A stretch of DNA of 62,983 nucleotides, from positions 1 to 62,983 of the forward strand of contig OMIN01000146.1 in the NCBI GenBank assembly GCA_900299145.1. Direction: 5' to 3'. Shown piece after piece: positions 27,499-36,146 of this stretch. The notes beneath the pieces were generated by a model that had not been told where the DNA came from, did not search any database, and worked only from the letters and a program-made list of their open reading frames with translations. The translations under genes and the position numbers were made by a program. Each line of letters begins with the position of its first letter. Within the stretch, counting starts at the first letter, position 1. The DNA is from Betaproteobacteria bacterium (GTDB taxonomy: Bacteria; Pseudomonadota; Gammaproteobacteria; Burkholderiales; SG8-41).

Positions 27499-28551
27499 AT
27501 GCTTATGAACCAGCCAGCGATGCAAGAAGCGGTAGTTCGAAGGACGGCGGGGGGCCGCCGGCCGCTCGCACGCGGTATTTCCAGTATTTGCGTCGCGAGC
27601 GCCAGTGTTTGTGCGGCTCAGGTGGCTGCGCAGGACAGAATGCCGGACAAAGTGCAGGGCTATCCACTGCGCCCGGTTCGCATCGTCGTCGGCACGACGC
27701 CGGGCGGCGCGCTGGATGCTCTTGCGCGTCTCATTGCGCAAAGATTCAATGCGCACTACGGCCAGAACGCCATTGTCGACAATCGTTCCGGTGCGGGCAC
27801 GCAGTTGGGAATGGATGTGGTTGCCGCTGCGCAGCCTGACGGCCACACCCTGCTCTGCGCCTCTGAAACCGTGCTGCTGCTCGGCGCGCAGAAACGCACG
27901 CGTTACGATGTGTTGAAGACCTTCACGCCGGTATCGTGGCTCACCACCACCGCGTATGTGCTGATCGTGAACCCTGTCGTGCCTGCGGCCAATGTGAAGG
28001 AATTCATTGCGTATGCCAAGGCCAGGCCAGGCGAGGTGCGTTACGGCACGCCGGGCGTGGGCGCCACGCAACACTTGATCTGGGAGCGCTTCGGCGGGTT
28101 AACCGGTGTGCAGTTCGCGCACGTGCCGTACAAGGCTGGGGCGCTGGCGACACTTGATGTCGTCAGCGGCCAGATTCAGACGACGATGACCACGTTGGGC
28201 AATGCCATCGGGCCGATCAAGTCCAACCGCGTGCGCCCGCTGGCGGTTACGGGCTTGAAACGCCTGCAGGCCATGCCTGAACTGCCAACCATAGCCGAAA
28301 GCGCGTTACCCGGCTTCGAGGCGGTGAGCTATTACAGCCTCTACGCGCCCTCAGGTGTAGCACCGGCCATCGTGAACAGTCTTAACGCTGCGATGGCGCA
28401 GGCGATGCAGTCCGTTGACGCGCAGCGCGCAGTGTCCGCCGACGGCGCCGAGATCGCGACGGCGATGACACCAAAGGAGCTGCGCGCCAAATTCGAGCGT
28501 GACTTTTTGGAGATGGAGAAGGCGGTGCGGGGGGCGAAGATTGTCTTGTAG
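27499..28551 (+). CDS. Bug/TctC-family solute receptor
   Basis: 350 aa (an in-frame ATG two codons later is an alternative start). Signal peptide around residues 18-47 (ISSICVASASVCAAQVAAQ). Ligand-loop region VRIVVGTTPGGALDALARLI, then NRSGAGTQLGMDVVAAAQPDGHTLL, VNPVVPAANVKEFIAYAKARPGEVRYG and HVPYKAGALATLDVVSGQIQ. Divergent from another receptor with a short gap; the two are not close paralogues, so joint regulation rather than recent duplication is likely. Confidence 0.88.
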   Translation: MLMNQPAMQEAVVRRTAGGRRPLARGISSICVASASVCAAQVAAQDRMPDKVQGYPLRPVRIVVGTTPGGALDALARLIAQRFNAHYGQNAIVDNRSGAGTQLGMDVVAAAQPDGHTLLCASETVLLLGAQKRTRYDVLKTFTPVSWLTTTAYVLIVNPVVPAANVKEFIAYAKARPGEVRYGTPGVGATQHLIWERFGGLTGVQFAHVPYKAGALATLDVVSGQIQTTMTTLGNAIGPIKSNRVRPLAVTGLKRLQAMPELPTIAESALPGFEAVSYYSLYAPSGVAPAIVNSLNAAMAQAMQSVDAQRAVSADGAEIATAMTPKELRAKFERDFLEMEKAVRGAKIVL

Positions 28552-28615
28552 TAAAAGACAACGCTCAACAATTGTAAGACTGACTTGCACAACAAGCGTA
28601 GTTAAGGGACTTCGA

Positions 28616-29200
28616 ATGACTGTTGTTTATCTTGTCCGGCATGGCGAAACCACGCTCAATACCGAGGGGCGTTTACAAGGAGGGACAATTGACGCTCCAC
28701 TCACTGCCAAAGGCGAGTCTCAAGTGGAAGCAATTGCAAGCCTTCTGGCTCGGGAACTCGCCGGGAGAAGTTCGCCGATTCGATTGCAATCGAGCCCATT
28801 AGGACGAGCCCTTGCAACAGCACGCATCATTGCTGCACGTGTTCCGACAACGCCCACAGCAATTGATGAGCGATTGCGGGAAATCGATTTTGGCAGGTGG
28901 ACTGGTCTGACCTTCGCGGAAATTGAACAAACTGATGCAGCGTTGTGGGTGGCGCGACAGTTGGATCCGTGGCATATCCGTTCTCCCGGCGGAGAATCTT
29001 ATTCAGATGTATCGCAGCGCGCATGCGACTGGCTCGCCGCTCAAACCAGCGATGTCATCGCCGTCGCGCATGGCGTGTTCGGCCGAGTGCTCAGAGGGAC
29101 TGTGCTGGGGCTAAATGGCGGCGCAATACGCAAGCTCAGCGAGCACCACACTGACATCGTTGTGATCGAAGCAGGCACTGTTCAAGTGCTGTCGGCTTAA
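28616..29200 (+). CDS. Histidine phosphatase family protein (phosphoglycerate-mutase-like)
   Basis: 194 aa from the ATG at 28616 after TTAAGGGAC. N-terminal VYLVRHGETTLNTEGRLQGG carries the RHG catalytic motif (phospho-histidine), followed by the SSPLGRALATARII arginine region, glutamate in LREIDFGRWTGLTFAEIE, and the second histidine in VIAVAHGVFGRVLRG. All catalytic residues are present. Broad-specificity phosphatases of this size act on sugar phosphates, alpha-ribazole phosphate or nucleotides. Transcribed after the receptor gene with 64 bp between, so read-through is possible. Confidence 0.88.
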   Translation: MTVVYLVRHGETTLNTEGRLQGGTIDAPLTAKGESQVEAIASLLARELAGRSSPIRLQSSPLGRALATARIIAARVPTTPTAIDERLREIDFGRWTGLTFAEIEQTDAALWVARQLDPWHIRSPGGESYSDVSQRACDWLAAQTSDVIAVAHGVFGRVLRGTVLGLNGGAIRKLSEHHTDIVVIEAGTVQVLSA

Positions 29201-29255
29201 ACCTAATCGAATCACAGTCCTCTATGCTGCAAGGCATGCAGCAGAATTATATTTC

Positions 29256-29283
29256 TAAGTATTTGATTTTATTGAATTTTATC
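29256..29283 (+). repeat. AT-rich interspersed motif, copy 5
   Basis: TAAGTATTTGATTTTATTGA followed by ATTTTATC. It lies between convergent genes and its tail contains the stop codon (29279-29281) of the molybdoenzyme gene. Confidence 0.8.
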
Positions 29284-31582
29284 TTGAGGTAAATGCCGGC
29301 GGATCAAACGCCGTCACCCGCGGCAACTCGCCCTTGAACAACTCCACCTCCACCAGCGTGGTGTGCGCGGTGCAGCCCTGCGTGAGTTTTGACGTGCCCT
29401 TGTCCAGCGTCAGCACATTCGGGTTGCCGTGCTTTTCCAGCGAGTTGTCGACAGTCACATCGAGCGGATCGAACCATGCGCCAGTGGGCAGCACGGCCAC
29501 GCCTTGCCGCACGCCGTCGTCGATTTTGACGCCCGCGAGACACGCGCCGCGATCGTTGAAGACGCGCACCACGTCGCCGGCCTTGATGCCGCGCGCGGCG
29601 GCGTCTTGTGGATGGAGCGTCATCGCTTCGCGGCCCTGAATTTTTGACGCCACGCTGACGCTGCCGTGATCGTACTGGCTGTGCAGCTTTGTCGAGGGCT
29701 GGTGCGACATCAGGTGCAGCGGATATTTTTTCGTAAGCGGGCTGCCGAGCCACTCGACGGGCGCGAACCACGCCGGGTGTCCGGGGCAGTCGTCGTAGTG
29801 GAACGAGGCGATGGTGGGCGAGGTGATTTCGATCTTGCCTGACGGCGTGGGTAGTTTGTTTGCCACCGGGTCTTCGCGGAATTTTTTCAGCATTACCGCC
29901 GGCTCCAGCGGCGCGGGCACTTCGATCAAGCCCTCCGACCAGAACGCCTCGAACGACGGCTGTTCGATGCCGATTTTTTTTGCGCGTTCGCGTGCAACGT
30001 CATACATATGGCGCAGCCACGCGGCTTCGTTGCGGCCTTCGGTGAATTTCTCCTTCACGCCGAGCTTGCCGGACAGTTCCGAGAAAATATCGTAATCGCT
30101 GCGGGATTCAGCCACCGGATCGATGACACGCTTCATCGCAATCATATGCCGGTCGCGGTTGCTGGAGCCGATGTCGCCGCGCTCCAGCATGGTGTTGGCG
30201 GGCAACACAATGTCGGCGAACTTGGCGGCGGGGTTCCAGTATTGCTCGTTGACGACAATGGTTTCGGGCTTGCTGCGCCACGCGCGCACAAAGCGGTTCA
30301 GATCTTGATGGTGATGAAACGGATTGCCGCCGGCCCAGTAAATCAGCCGGATGTCGGGGTAGGTGCACACCTTGCCGTCAAAGTCATATTTGCCGCCGGG
30401 GTTTTCCAGCATGTCGGTGATGCGCGCCACCGGGATCGGCGTCTTTACCGCATTCATGCCTTGCGGCAGCAGCGGGCCGGGCACGGTGCGTGCATTGGCG
30501 CCTTCGATGCCCACCGGGCCGTATGCCAGCGCGAAGCCGCCGCCGGGCGTGCCGATCTGGCCCAGCAGGCAGGCAAGCGTGATCGCCATCCAGTACGGCT
30601 GTTCGCCGTGATCGCCGCGTTGCAAGGCCCACGCCACGTTGATCATGGTGCGGCTTTGCGCCATGCGGCGTGCGAGGTTGGTGATGGTCTCGGCGGGCAC
30701 GTCGCAAATCTGCGCGGCCCATGCAGCCGACTTCGCAACGCCGTCGGATTCGCCCATCACATATTTACGGAACGGCTCGAAGTCAGTGCAGTACTTGGCG
30801 AGGAATGCCTTGTCGTGCTTATCGTCGGCGATGAGGGTGTGTGCGAGACCGAGCATGAAGGCAGTATCGGTATTCGGGCGCACGGGCACCCACTCTGCCC
30901 CCGGAGCGCTTTCAAAATCCTGCCGCAGCGGTGAGACATTGACGAACTTAACGCCCGCTGCAGCCAGCCGTTTCAGCATCGGGCGCACTTCGTGCTGGCT
31001 GATGCCGCCAGAGTTTACTTGCGCATTCTTCGAAGGCACGCCGCCGAAGGCCACCAGCAGTTCGCAATGTTGTTCGAGCGACACCCACGCGGTTTGCTGC
31101 GAGCGCATCACGTCCATGTCCATCAGAATGCGCGGCAGCAGCGTGCGTGCCGCGCCCAGACTGTAGGTTCCCAGATGCGCGACGTAGCCGCCGAGGCAGT
31201 TCATGAAACGATGCACTTGGCTTTGCGCATGATGAAAGCGCCCGGCGCTCGACCAGCCGTACGATCCGGCGAACACGGCGCTGTTGCCGTGTTGCGTGGT
31301 CACGCGTTTCAGTTCGGCGGCGACCAGATCAAGTGCTTCGTTCCACGACACGTTGACGAAGGCGTCCGCACCACGCTTGCGGCGTGATGCGGGGCTCGTG
31401 CCGTGCTCAAGATAGCTTTTGCGCACCGCCGGGTGGCGCACACGCATGGGGCCTTGTACCGCGCCAGGGATCGAGTGGCCGATGGGCGACGGATCGGGAT
31501 CGCGCTCGAACGGGGTGACGCCAGTGACTTTGCCATCCTTGACGGCAATATCGTAAACGCCCCAGTGGGTAGAGGTAAGCAT
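29279..31582 (-). CDS. Molybdopterin-dependent oxidoreductase, BisC/TorA-like
   Basis: 767 aa. Starts STHWGVYDIAVKDGKVTGVTPFERDPDPSP, as in biotin/TMAO/DMSO sulfoxide reductases, and lacks the N-terminal 4Fe-4S cysteines of formate dehydrogenases. The region GSYGWSSAGRFHHAQSQVHRF (about residues 105-125) holds the serine expected as molybdenum ligand. Later: WIYWAGGNPFHHHQDLNR-like cofactor segment, VVNEQYWNPAAKFADIVLP, and C-terminal MTLHPQDAAARGIKAGDVVRVFNDRG. No Tat signal, so cytoplasmic as in BisC. It probably reduces S- or N-oxides. No chaperone (TorD) gene is nearby. Confidence 0.88.
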   Translation of the reverse strand: MLTSTHWGVYDIAVKDGKVTGVTPFERDPDPSPIGHSIPGAVQGPMRVRHPAVRKSYLEHGTSPASRRKRGADAFVNVSWNEALDLVAAELKRVTTQHGNSAVFAGSYGWSSAGRFHHAQSQVHRFMNCLGGYVAHLGTYSLGAARTLLPRILMDMDVMRSQQTAWVSLEQHCELLVAFGGVPSKNAQVNSGGISQHEVRPMLKRLAAAGVKFVNVSPLRQDFESAPGAEWVPVRPNTDTAFMLGLAHTLIADDKHDKAFLAKYCTDFEPFRKYVMGESDGVAKSAAWAAQICDVPAETITNLARRMAQSRTMINVAWALQRGDHGEQPYWMAITLACLLGQIGTPGGGFALAYGPVGIEGANARTVPGPLLPQGMNAVKTPIPVARITDMLENPGGKYDFDGKVCTYPDIRLIYWAGGNPFHHHQDLNRFVRAWRSKPETIVVNEQYWNPAAKFADIVLPANTMLERGDIGSSNRDRHMIAMKRVIDPVAESRSDYDIFSELSGKLGVKEKFTEGRNEAAWLRHMYDVARERAKKIGIEQPSFEAFWSEGLIEVPAPLEPAVMLKKFREDPVANKLPTPSGKIEITSPTIASFHYDDCPGHPAWFAPVEWLGSPLTKKYPLHLMSHQPSTKLHSQYDHGSVSVASKIQGREAMTLHPQDAAARGIKAGDVVRVFNDRGACLAGVKIDDGVRQGVAVLPTGAWFDPLDVTVDNSLEKHGNPNVLTLDKGTSKLTQGCTAHTTLVEVELFKGELPRVTAFDPPAFTSR

Positions 31583-31602
31583 ATGTATTTATGAATAAAT
31601 TT
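31576..31602 (+). repeat. AT-rich interspersed motif, copy 6 (degenerate)
   Basis: TAAGCATATGTATTTATGAA followed by TAAATTT. It includes the start codon (CAT, 31580-31582) of the molybdoenzyme gene. The weakest of the 14 copies, with several mismatches. Confidence 0.5.
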
Positions 31603-31729
31603 CGTTAAGGAAAATTTGTTGCAATGCGCTTTTCGGCGTCTGTCCGGTGTCTTTCCGGCTTCTTTCCGGTTTGCCCGTGGGCATGGCGGCAAGTATAGCG
31701 TCGCCTCCGACTCTACGTGCAAGCGCGCA

Positions 31730-31758
31730 TGGACGCTGCACCAGGGGGGTGCCATAAT
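31730..31758 (+). promoter_or_regulatory. Possible sigma70 promoter for the interrupted Bug gene
   Basis: TGGACG and CATAAT separated by 17 bp, about 90 bp before the ATG at 31851. Moderate hexamer matches only. Confidence 0.35.
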
Positions 31759-31850
31759 CTTCGCGCATATTCCGCATTCTGAATGTGCTGGCCCGGCGGG
31801 ACGTGTTTCAGGCCATCCATCGTAGCCGTACCTTTTGACGGAGGTGCATG

Positions 31851-32858
31851 ATGAGCGCTGTGTATGGAATTCAATGGAGGCGGGTGGGTGCGCCGTGTGT
31901 TCTGGCGGCGGGGCTGTGGGTGAGCAGCACTGCGGTGTTTGCGCAGTCAACCGCCGCGCAGAATTTCCCGGTAAAACCCGTTCGCTACGTCGTGCCCTTT
32001 GCTGCGGGCACTGGCAACGATATCGTCGGCCGCCTGATCGGTGACCGGCTGACGCGCATGTGGGGCCAACAGGTGATCGTCGACAACCGGGCCGGCGCAT
32101 CGGGCGTGATCGGCGCGTAGTTTGTCGCCAAGGCGCCACCGGATGGCTACACGCTGCTCCATTGCAACATCGCGCCGAACGCAATTTCCATTTCGCTAAT
32201 TGACAAGATTCCTTACCAGCATAGCGATTTCGCGCCGATCACGCGCATCGGCATGCCACCCAATGTGATCGCGGTGCATCCTTCGGTGCCGTTTAAAACC
32301 ATCAAGGATTTGATCGGCTATGCGAAAGCGAACCCCGGCAAGTTGAGTTACGCCGCCAGCACGCCGGGCACATCACCGCACCTGACCATGGAACTGCTCA
32401 AGCTGCGTATGAAGTTTGACATTGTGCACATCGGTTACAAGAATGCATCGCAGGGCACCAGCGACGTGATCGCGGGCCAGTTGCCGGTCAACATCACCAA
32501 CATTCCTTTTCTGGTGGCGCCGATTCAGGCGGGACAATTGCGCGCACTGGGCGTGGCCAGCGCCAAGCGTCAGCCGCTGCTGCCCGACGTGCCGACCATG
32601 CAGGAAACCGGCGTGCCGGACTTTGAAGTCAACTCGTGGTACGGCGTGTGCGCGCCGGCAGGCACCCCCGCTGCCCTGTTGGACAAGCTGCACGCGGATA
32701 TTCTTGCAGCGATGCGTGTCCCCGAAGTCGAGCGGCGCCTGAACGAATTGGGCATGCCGCCGGAACCCACCACACGTGAGGAATTCGATAAATTCATACG
32801 CGGCGAAATCGCGCGCTGGGCGCAGGTGATCCGGGATGCGAAGATTCCGAAGCAGTAG
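31851..32858 (+). pseudogene. Bug/TctC-family receptor gene with an in-frame TAG
   Basis: Start ATG 31851, 6 bp after GGAGG. Reads signal peptide (PCVLAAGLWVSSTAVFAQ), ligand loop VRYVVPFAAGTGNDIVGRLI and NRAGASGVIGA, then TAG at 32118-32120 (codon 90), then continues in the same frame FVAKAPPDGYTLL to 32858. In relatives in this window the interrupted position is E or nearby (GAEFVAK, GAEFAAR), so GAG to TAG by one substitution explains it. The rest (335 codons) is undamaged, so the mutation is recent, a sequencing error, or suppressed. Confidence 0.85.
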
Positions 32859-32869
32859 AGGATTCTCTA

Positions 32870-32897
32870 TAAGTATATGTTTTTATTGATAATTTAG
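32870..32897 (+). repeat. AT-rich interspersed motif, copy 7
   Basis: TAAGTATATGTTTTTATTGA followed by TAATTTAG. Between convergent genes; its end contains the stop codon (32894-32896) of the rhodanese gene. Confidence 0.8.
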
Positions 32898-34471
32898 GCT
32901 GGAACGCCCACCTTAAAACTGGCCTTGTCCTGATCGTCGAGTTGCGCGATCAAGCCTGTTTCCCACGCGAGGTATTGGCGCATCGCGTCGCGGTTGCCCA
33001 GGTGGCGGTCGTGCACAAAAAACAGATAGTCGATGCACGCGCTGTCCGGCGGTGTGGCGGGGGATGCTTCAAGCGAATAGCCCGCGTTGGTCCACGCGGC
33101 GAGGCCGCCTTCGAGCAGTTTTACGTTAGTGATCCCTGCTTCGCGCAGATCAATCGCGGCGGCTTGTGCAACTTCGGTGTCGCGCGTGATCAGCACGACG
33201 TTTTTCGCGATCGCGGCGTCAGCCACAATGCGCGGGCGGATGCTCCAGCGGCTGCCCGGCACATGCTGCTTGCGGTAATTCATGCTGGGGCCAAGATAAA
33301 ACGCGCTGCACGTGCCGGCGGCGAGTCGTTGTTTCAAGTCAGCAGCTGAAATTTTATCGATGCCAGGCAGCACGGCTTTCGCGGGCACGGGTACTTTCAG
33401 GCCGCTGTTGACACCGCCTTCCAGCACATAGACATCACAGCCGAGTTGTTTCAGCCAGGCGGCCACCACCGGCGCACGCACGCCTTCGCTGTCGGCCAAC
33501 ACGATGCGTGCATTGCGCACGCCTACCCACGCATCGGTGGCCTGCACCAGTTGCCCGCCGGGCGCGTGCAGTGCGCCAGGGATCGTGCCTGCGGCGAACT
33601 CCTCGTGCGTGCGGACATCGAGCACGGAGAGCGAACGGTTCGCATCACCGAGCCAGCTTTCAACCTGCCTTGCGCCAACGGTGGGCACCTTGAAGCGCGC
33701 AAGCAGCTTTTGCGCGTTGGCCTGTTGGGCAGGCAGGGCTTCGGGATTGATTTTTTCGGGATACTTGCGCGTGGCGCCGCGCTCCAGTTCAAAATCCGCC
33801 AGCACCCAGCCCTGTGTACCGTTTTCCAGGGCGTAAACCGGATTCTCGATGCCGAAATTAAGCAGGGTTTGCGCGCCCATGATCGAGCGCGTGCGGCCGG
33901 CGCAATTGACGATGATTTTGGTTTTCGGGTTCTTGACGATTTCGCGAATGCGCAGCGGCAGTTCCGCGTTCGGGCAGCAGATGCCACCGGGGATATTCAT
34001 CTTGTTGTATTCGGCGTACGGACGGCCATCGACAATGACGAAATCCTCGTTGGCCTTTTTCATCTCGGCCAACTGTGTGACAGTTATGTGCGGCGTGCCA
34101 TAGACATGCTCCACCAGTTCGCCGAATAGTTTGCTCGGCACGTTCACGCCCTTGAATATCGCGTAGCCCGCCGCCGCCCATGCCGCGTTGCCGCCCGCCA
34201 GTACCGACACGTCGCTGTAGCCGATGGCGTTCAGGCGTGCCGCTGCTTTTTGTGCTACGCCATCGCCGTCGTCACACAACACGATGCGCGCACTCTTGCG
34301 TGGCACCAGCGGTGTGATGCTGGTTTCCAGCTTGCTGTAGGGCAAAGGCGTGGCGAACAGCAAGTGGCCTTCGCCGAACTGGCCTTCTTCGCGCACGTCG
34401 AGCAGCGCGATTTCGGCACCGTCGTGCAGCAGGTTTTTGAGATCACGGGGAGAGACAGTGCGGGTGGTCAT
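32894..34471 (-). CDS. Protein with four tandem rhodanese domains
   Basis: 525 aa, about four times a single rhodanese domain. Domain 1 (about 1-110) ends RIVLCDDGDG; domain 2 (about 125-240) has KIIVNCAGRTRS, a complete active loop; domain 3 (about 265-365) has RIVLADSEGVRAP, with Asp in place of the cysteine; domain 4 (about 375-470) has NVVLITRDTEVAQ, also without cysteine. So two of four domains could transfer sulfur and two are likely structural. No signal peptide. Similar multi-rhodanese proteins occur in Burkholderiales; the sulfur donor and acceptor are unknown. No neighbour suggests a pathway. Confidence 0.85.
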   Translation of the reverse strand: MTTRTVSPRDLKNLLHDGAEIALLDVREEGQFGEGHLLFATPLPYSKLETSITPLVPRKSARIVLCDDGDGVAQKAAARLNAIGYSDVSVLAGGNAAWAAAGYAIFKGVNVPSKLFGELVEHVYGTPHITVTQLAEMKKANEDFVIVDGRPYAEYNKMNIPGGICCPNAELPLRIREIVKNPKTKIIVNCAGRTRSIMGAQTLLNFGIENPVYALENGTQGWVLADFELERGATRKYPEKINPEALPAQQANAQKLLARFKVPTVGARQVESWLGDANRSLSVLDVRTHEEFAAGTIPGALHAPGGQLVQATDAWVGVRNARIVLADSEGVRAPVVAAWLKQLGCDVYVLEGGVNSGLKVPVPAKAVLPGIDKISAADLKQRLAAGTCSAFYLGPSMNYRKQHVPGSRWSIRPRIVADAAIAKNVVLITRDTEVAQAAAIDLREAGITNVKLLEGGLAAWTNAGYSLEASPATPPDSACIDYLFFVHDRHLGNRDAMRQYLAWETGLIAQLDDQDKASFKVGVPA

Positions 34472-34537
34472 GGCGCGGTTTCCGTGGGAGACAGTGAGCG
34501 AGCATTATAGCGCTCTGGCGTGGCGCTTCCGGCCCGC

Positions 34538-34543
34538 TATAAT
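34538..34543 (+). promoter_or_regulatory. -10 element directly before a small membrane protein gene
   Basis: TATAAT ends 7 bp before the ATG at 34551. If used, the transcript would be leaderless or nearly so. The -35 region (CTGGCG at 34515-34520) is poor. Confidence 0.4.
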
Positions 34544-34550
34544 CCTAGCG

Positions 34551-34868
34551 ATGAGAGCCCCTTGGATTTTCCATCTCGGTCTGGCGGTCGACGGAATTAT
34601 TCTGGTCGCCGCCGCGGGTAATCTGCTGGTGATGCAGTTTGCCTTCAGCGACGCCATGCCCGCAGAAGGGCTGACCGGCATCGGCTACGCGGCGTTGTGG
34701 TTGATTCCGCTGGCATTGATGGCATTGATCGTCACGGCGTATCGCCTGAAGTCGGCGGGGAAACTGCTCGCCGCCAACGTGCTGCTTTGGGTACCAGCGC
34801 TGCCGCTGGCAGCGTCACTGCTGCTTTGGGTGGGATTGGCGGGGGTATTTATCCTGTTCGGCAAGTAA
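34551..34868 (+). CDS. Small integral membrane protein, unknown function
   Basis: 105 aa from the ATG at 34551. Three hydrophobic segments: IFHLGLAVDGIILVAAAGNLLV (about 6-27), GIGYAALWLIPLALMALIVTAY (about 44-65) and ANVLLWVPALPLAASLLLWVGL (about 75-96). No known motif. There is no Shine-Dalgarno upstream but a perfect TATAAT just before the start, consistent with leaderless translation. Divergent from the rhodanese gene. Confidence 0.7.
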   Translation: MRAPWIFHLGLAVDGIILVAAAGNLLVMQFAFSDAMPAEGLTGIGYAALWLIPLALMALIVTAYRLKSAGKLLAANVLLWVPALPLAASLLLWVGLAGVFILFGK

Positions 34869-34895
34869 CGGCACCGCGCGCAGCCTGAGCGGCAC

Positions 34896-35888
34896 TCAGT
34901 GTTCGATCCGGATATTGGCCGATTTGATGATTCTTGCGTACTTGGCCATCTCGGTTTTGATGAAGGCGGCGAACACGTCGGGGCCGCTGACAAACGGCTC
35001 GACACCCTGTAGCGCGAGCTTTTCCCTGAAATCCGCCAAGCTCTGAATGCGCGCGATTTCGTTCGCCAGTTTTTGCAGGGGGGTACGTTGGGCGCGCGCG
35101 GGCATCACAACCCCAAACCAGTTGCTGGCATTGAAGCCCGGCAAACCGGCTTCCGCGAATGTCGGTATGCCCGGCAAAACAGACACCCGCGAGTCACCGC
35201 CGACGCCGAGCGCCCGAATCTTGCCGGTGCGCACGTGTGGCATGACCGAGATCGCGTTGTTGAATGCCGCTTGCACCTGCCCGCCGACGAGGTCAATCAT
35301 GCCCGGCCCGCCGCCCTTGTAGGGCACGTGTTGCAGTTTCACGCCAGCCAGCATGTTGAAAAGTTCCAGCGCGAGATGCTGTATCCCGCCGGTGTTGGAA
35401 CCGGCGGCGTTTAACTGGCCGGGTCTCGCTTTCGCCAGTGCGATGAATTCACGCAGATTGGTGGCGGGCACGGCGGCGTTGACCACGAGGATGTATTCGG
35501 TCTTGACCAGCGTGGCGACGGCGGAGAAATCCTTGATCGCGTCGTACGGCATCTTGGGAAACAACAGGGGGTTGATGGCGTGTGCGGCCGTGATCAGCAG
35601 AATGGTGTGCCCATCCGGCGTGGATTTCAGCAGCGCTTCGGCGGCGATGACATTGTTGCCGCCGGGACGGCTGTCGATTACCACCGGTTGATCCCAGCTG
35701 GCGGTGAGTTTTTCGCCAACCAGCCGAGCCACCACGTCGTTACTGCCGCCGGGCGCATTGGGCAGGATGAAGCGTATCGGCTTGCTGGGATAGGTGGGCT
35801 GCGCCGTTGCGGGCAAGGCGTAGGCGATAGTCGTGATTAGCGCTGCCAAGGCTGCGGCCATACGCCGAACGCCGGGAATATGTGTCAT
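34896..35888 (-). CDS. Bug/TctC-family solute receptor
   Basis: 330 aa from the ATG at 35888, chosen because MTHIPGVRRMAAALAALITT then AYALPATAQ is a normal signal peptide; the frame is open 231 bp further upstream without a plausible signal. Mature part YPSKPIRFILPNAPGGSNDVVARLV, SRPGGNNVIAAEALLKSTPDGHTIL, NAAVPATNLREFIALAKARPGQLNAAGSN. Motif copy 8 abuts its start codon. Tail to tail with the small membrane protein gene. Confidence 0.9.
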   Translation of the reverse strand: MTHIPGVRRMAAALAALITTIAYALPATAQPTYPSKPIRFILPNAPGGSNDVVARLVGEKLTASWDQPVVIDSRPGGNNVIAAEALLKSTPDGHTILLITAAHAINPLLFPKMPYDAIKDFSAVATLVKTEYILVVNAAVPATNLREFIALAKARPGQLNAAGSNTGGIQHLALELFNMLAGVKLQHVPYKGGGPGMIDLVGGQVQAAFNNAISVMPHVRTGKIRALGVGGDSRVSVLPGIPTFAEAGLPGFNASNWFGVVMPARAQRTPLQKLANEIARIQSLADFREKLALQGVEPFVSGPDVFAAFIKTEMAKYARIIKSANIRIEH

Positions 35889-35916
35889 AACTAATTGTTT
35901 TTGTTGGGTAATTTTG
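35888..35916 (+). repeat. AT-rich interspersed motif, copy 8
   Basis: TAACTAATTGTTTTTGTTGG followed by GTAATTTTG. Antisense to the receptor gene, whose start codon begins on the motif's first base. Confidence 0.65.
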
Positions 35917-36146
35917 TCAAGGCTCGATAGCTGATGCTCAAACAGGATTTTACTGTACGCAGCGTGGTCGCACGGGCCAGCGCGGGCCGAGTCTGAGGTA
36001 AACTGCCCGGCGCTGAATCGGAATTCAGGCAATTCCCCGCCGGCGGCTTTCGCTTCCGGCCCAGTAGTGCTCAAGACAAGCAAGTTCCAGTAGGCAGCCA
36101 ATACAACCAGACATATCAACCAGGCATCTCAACCAAGGAGCGGCAC

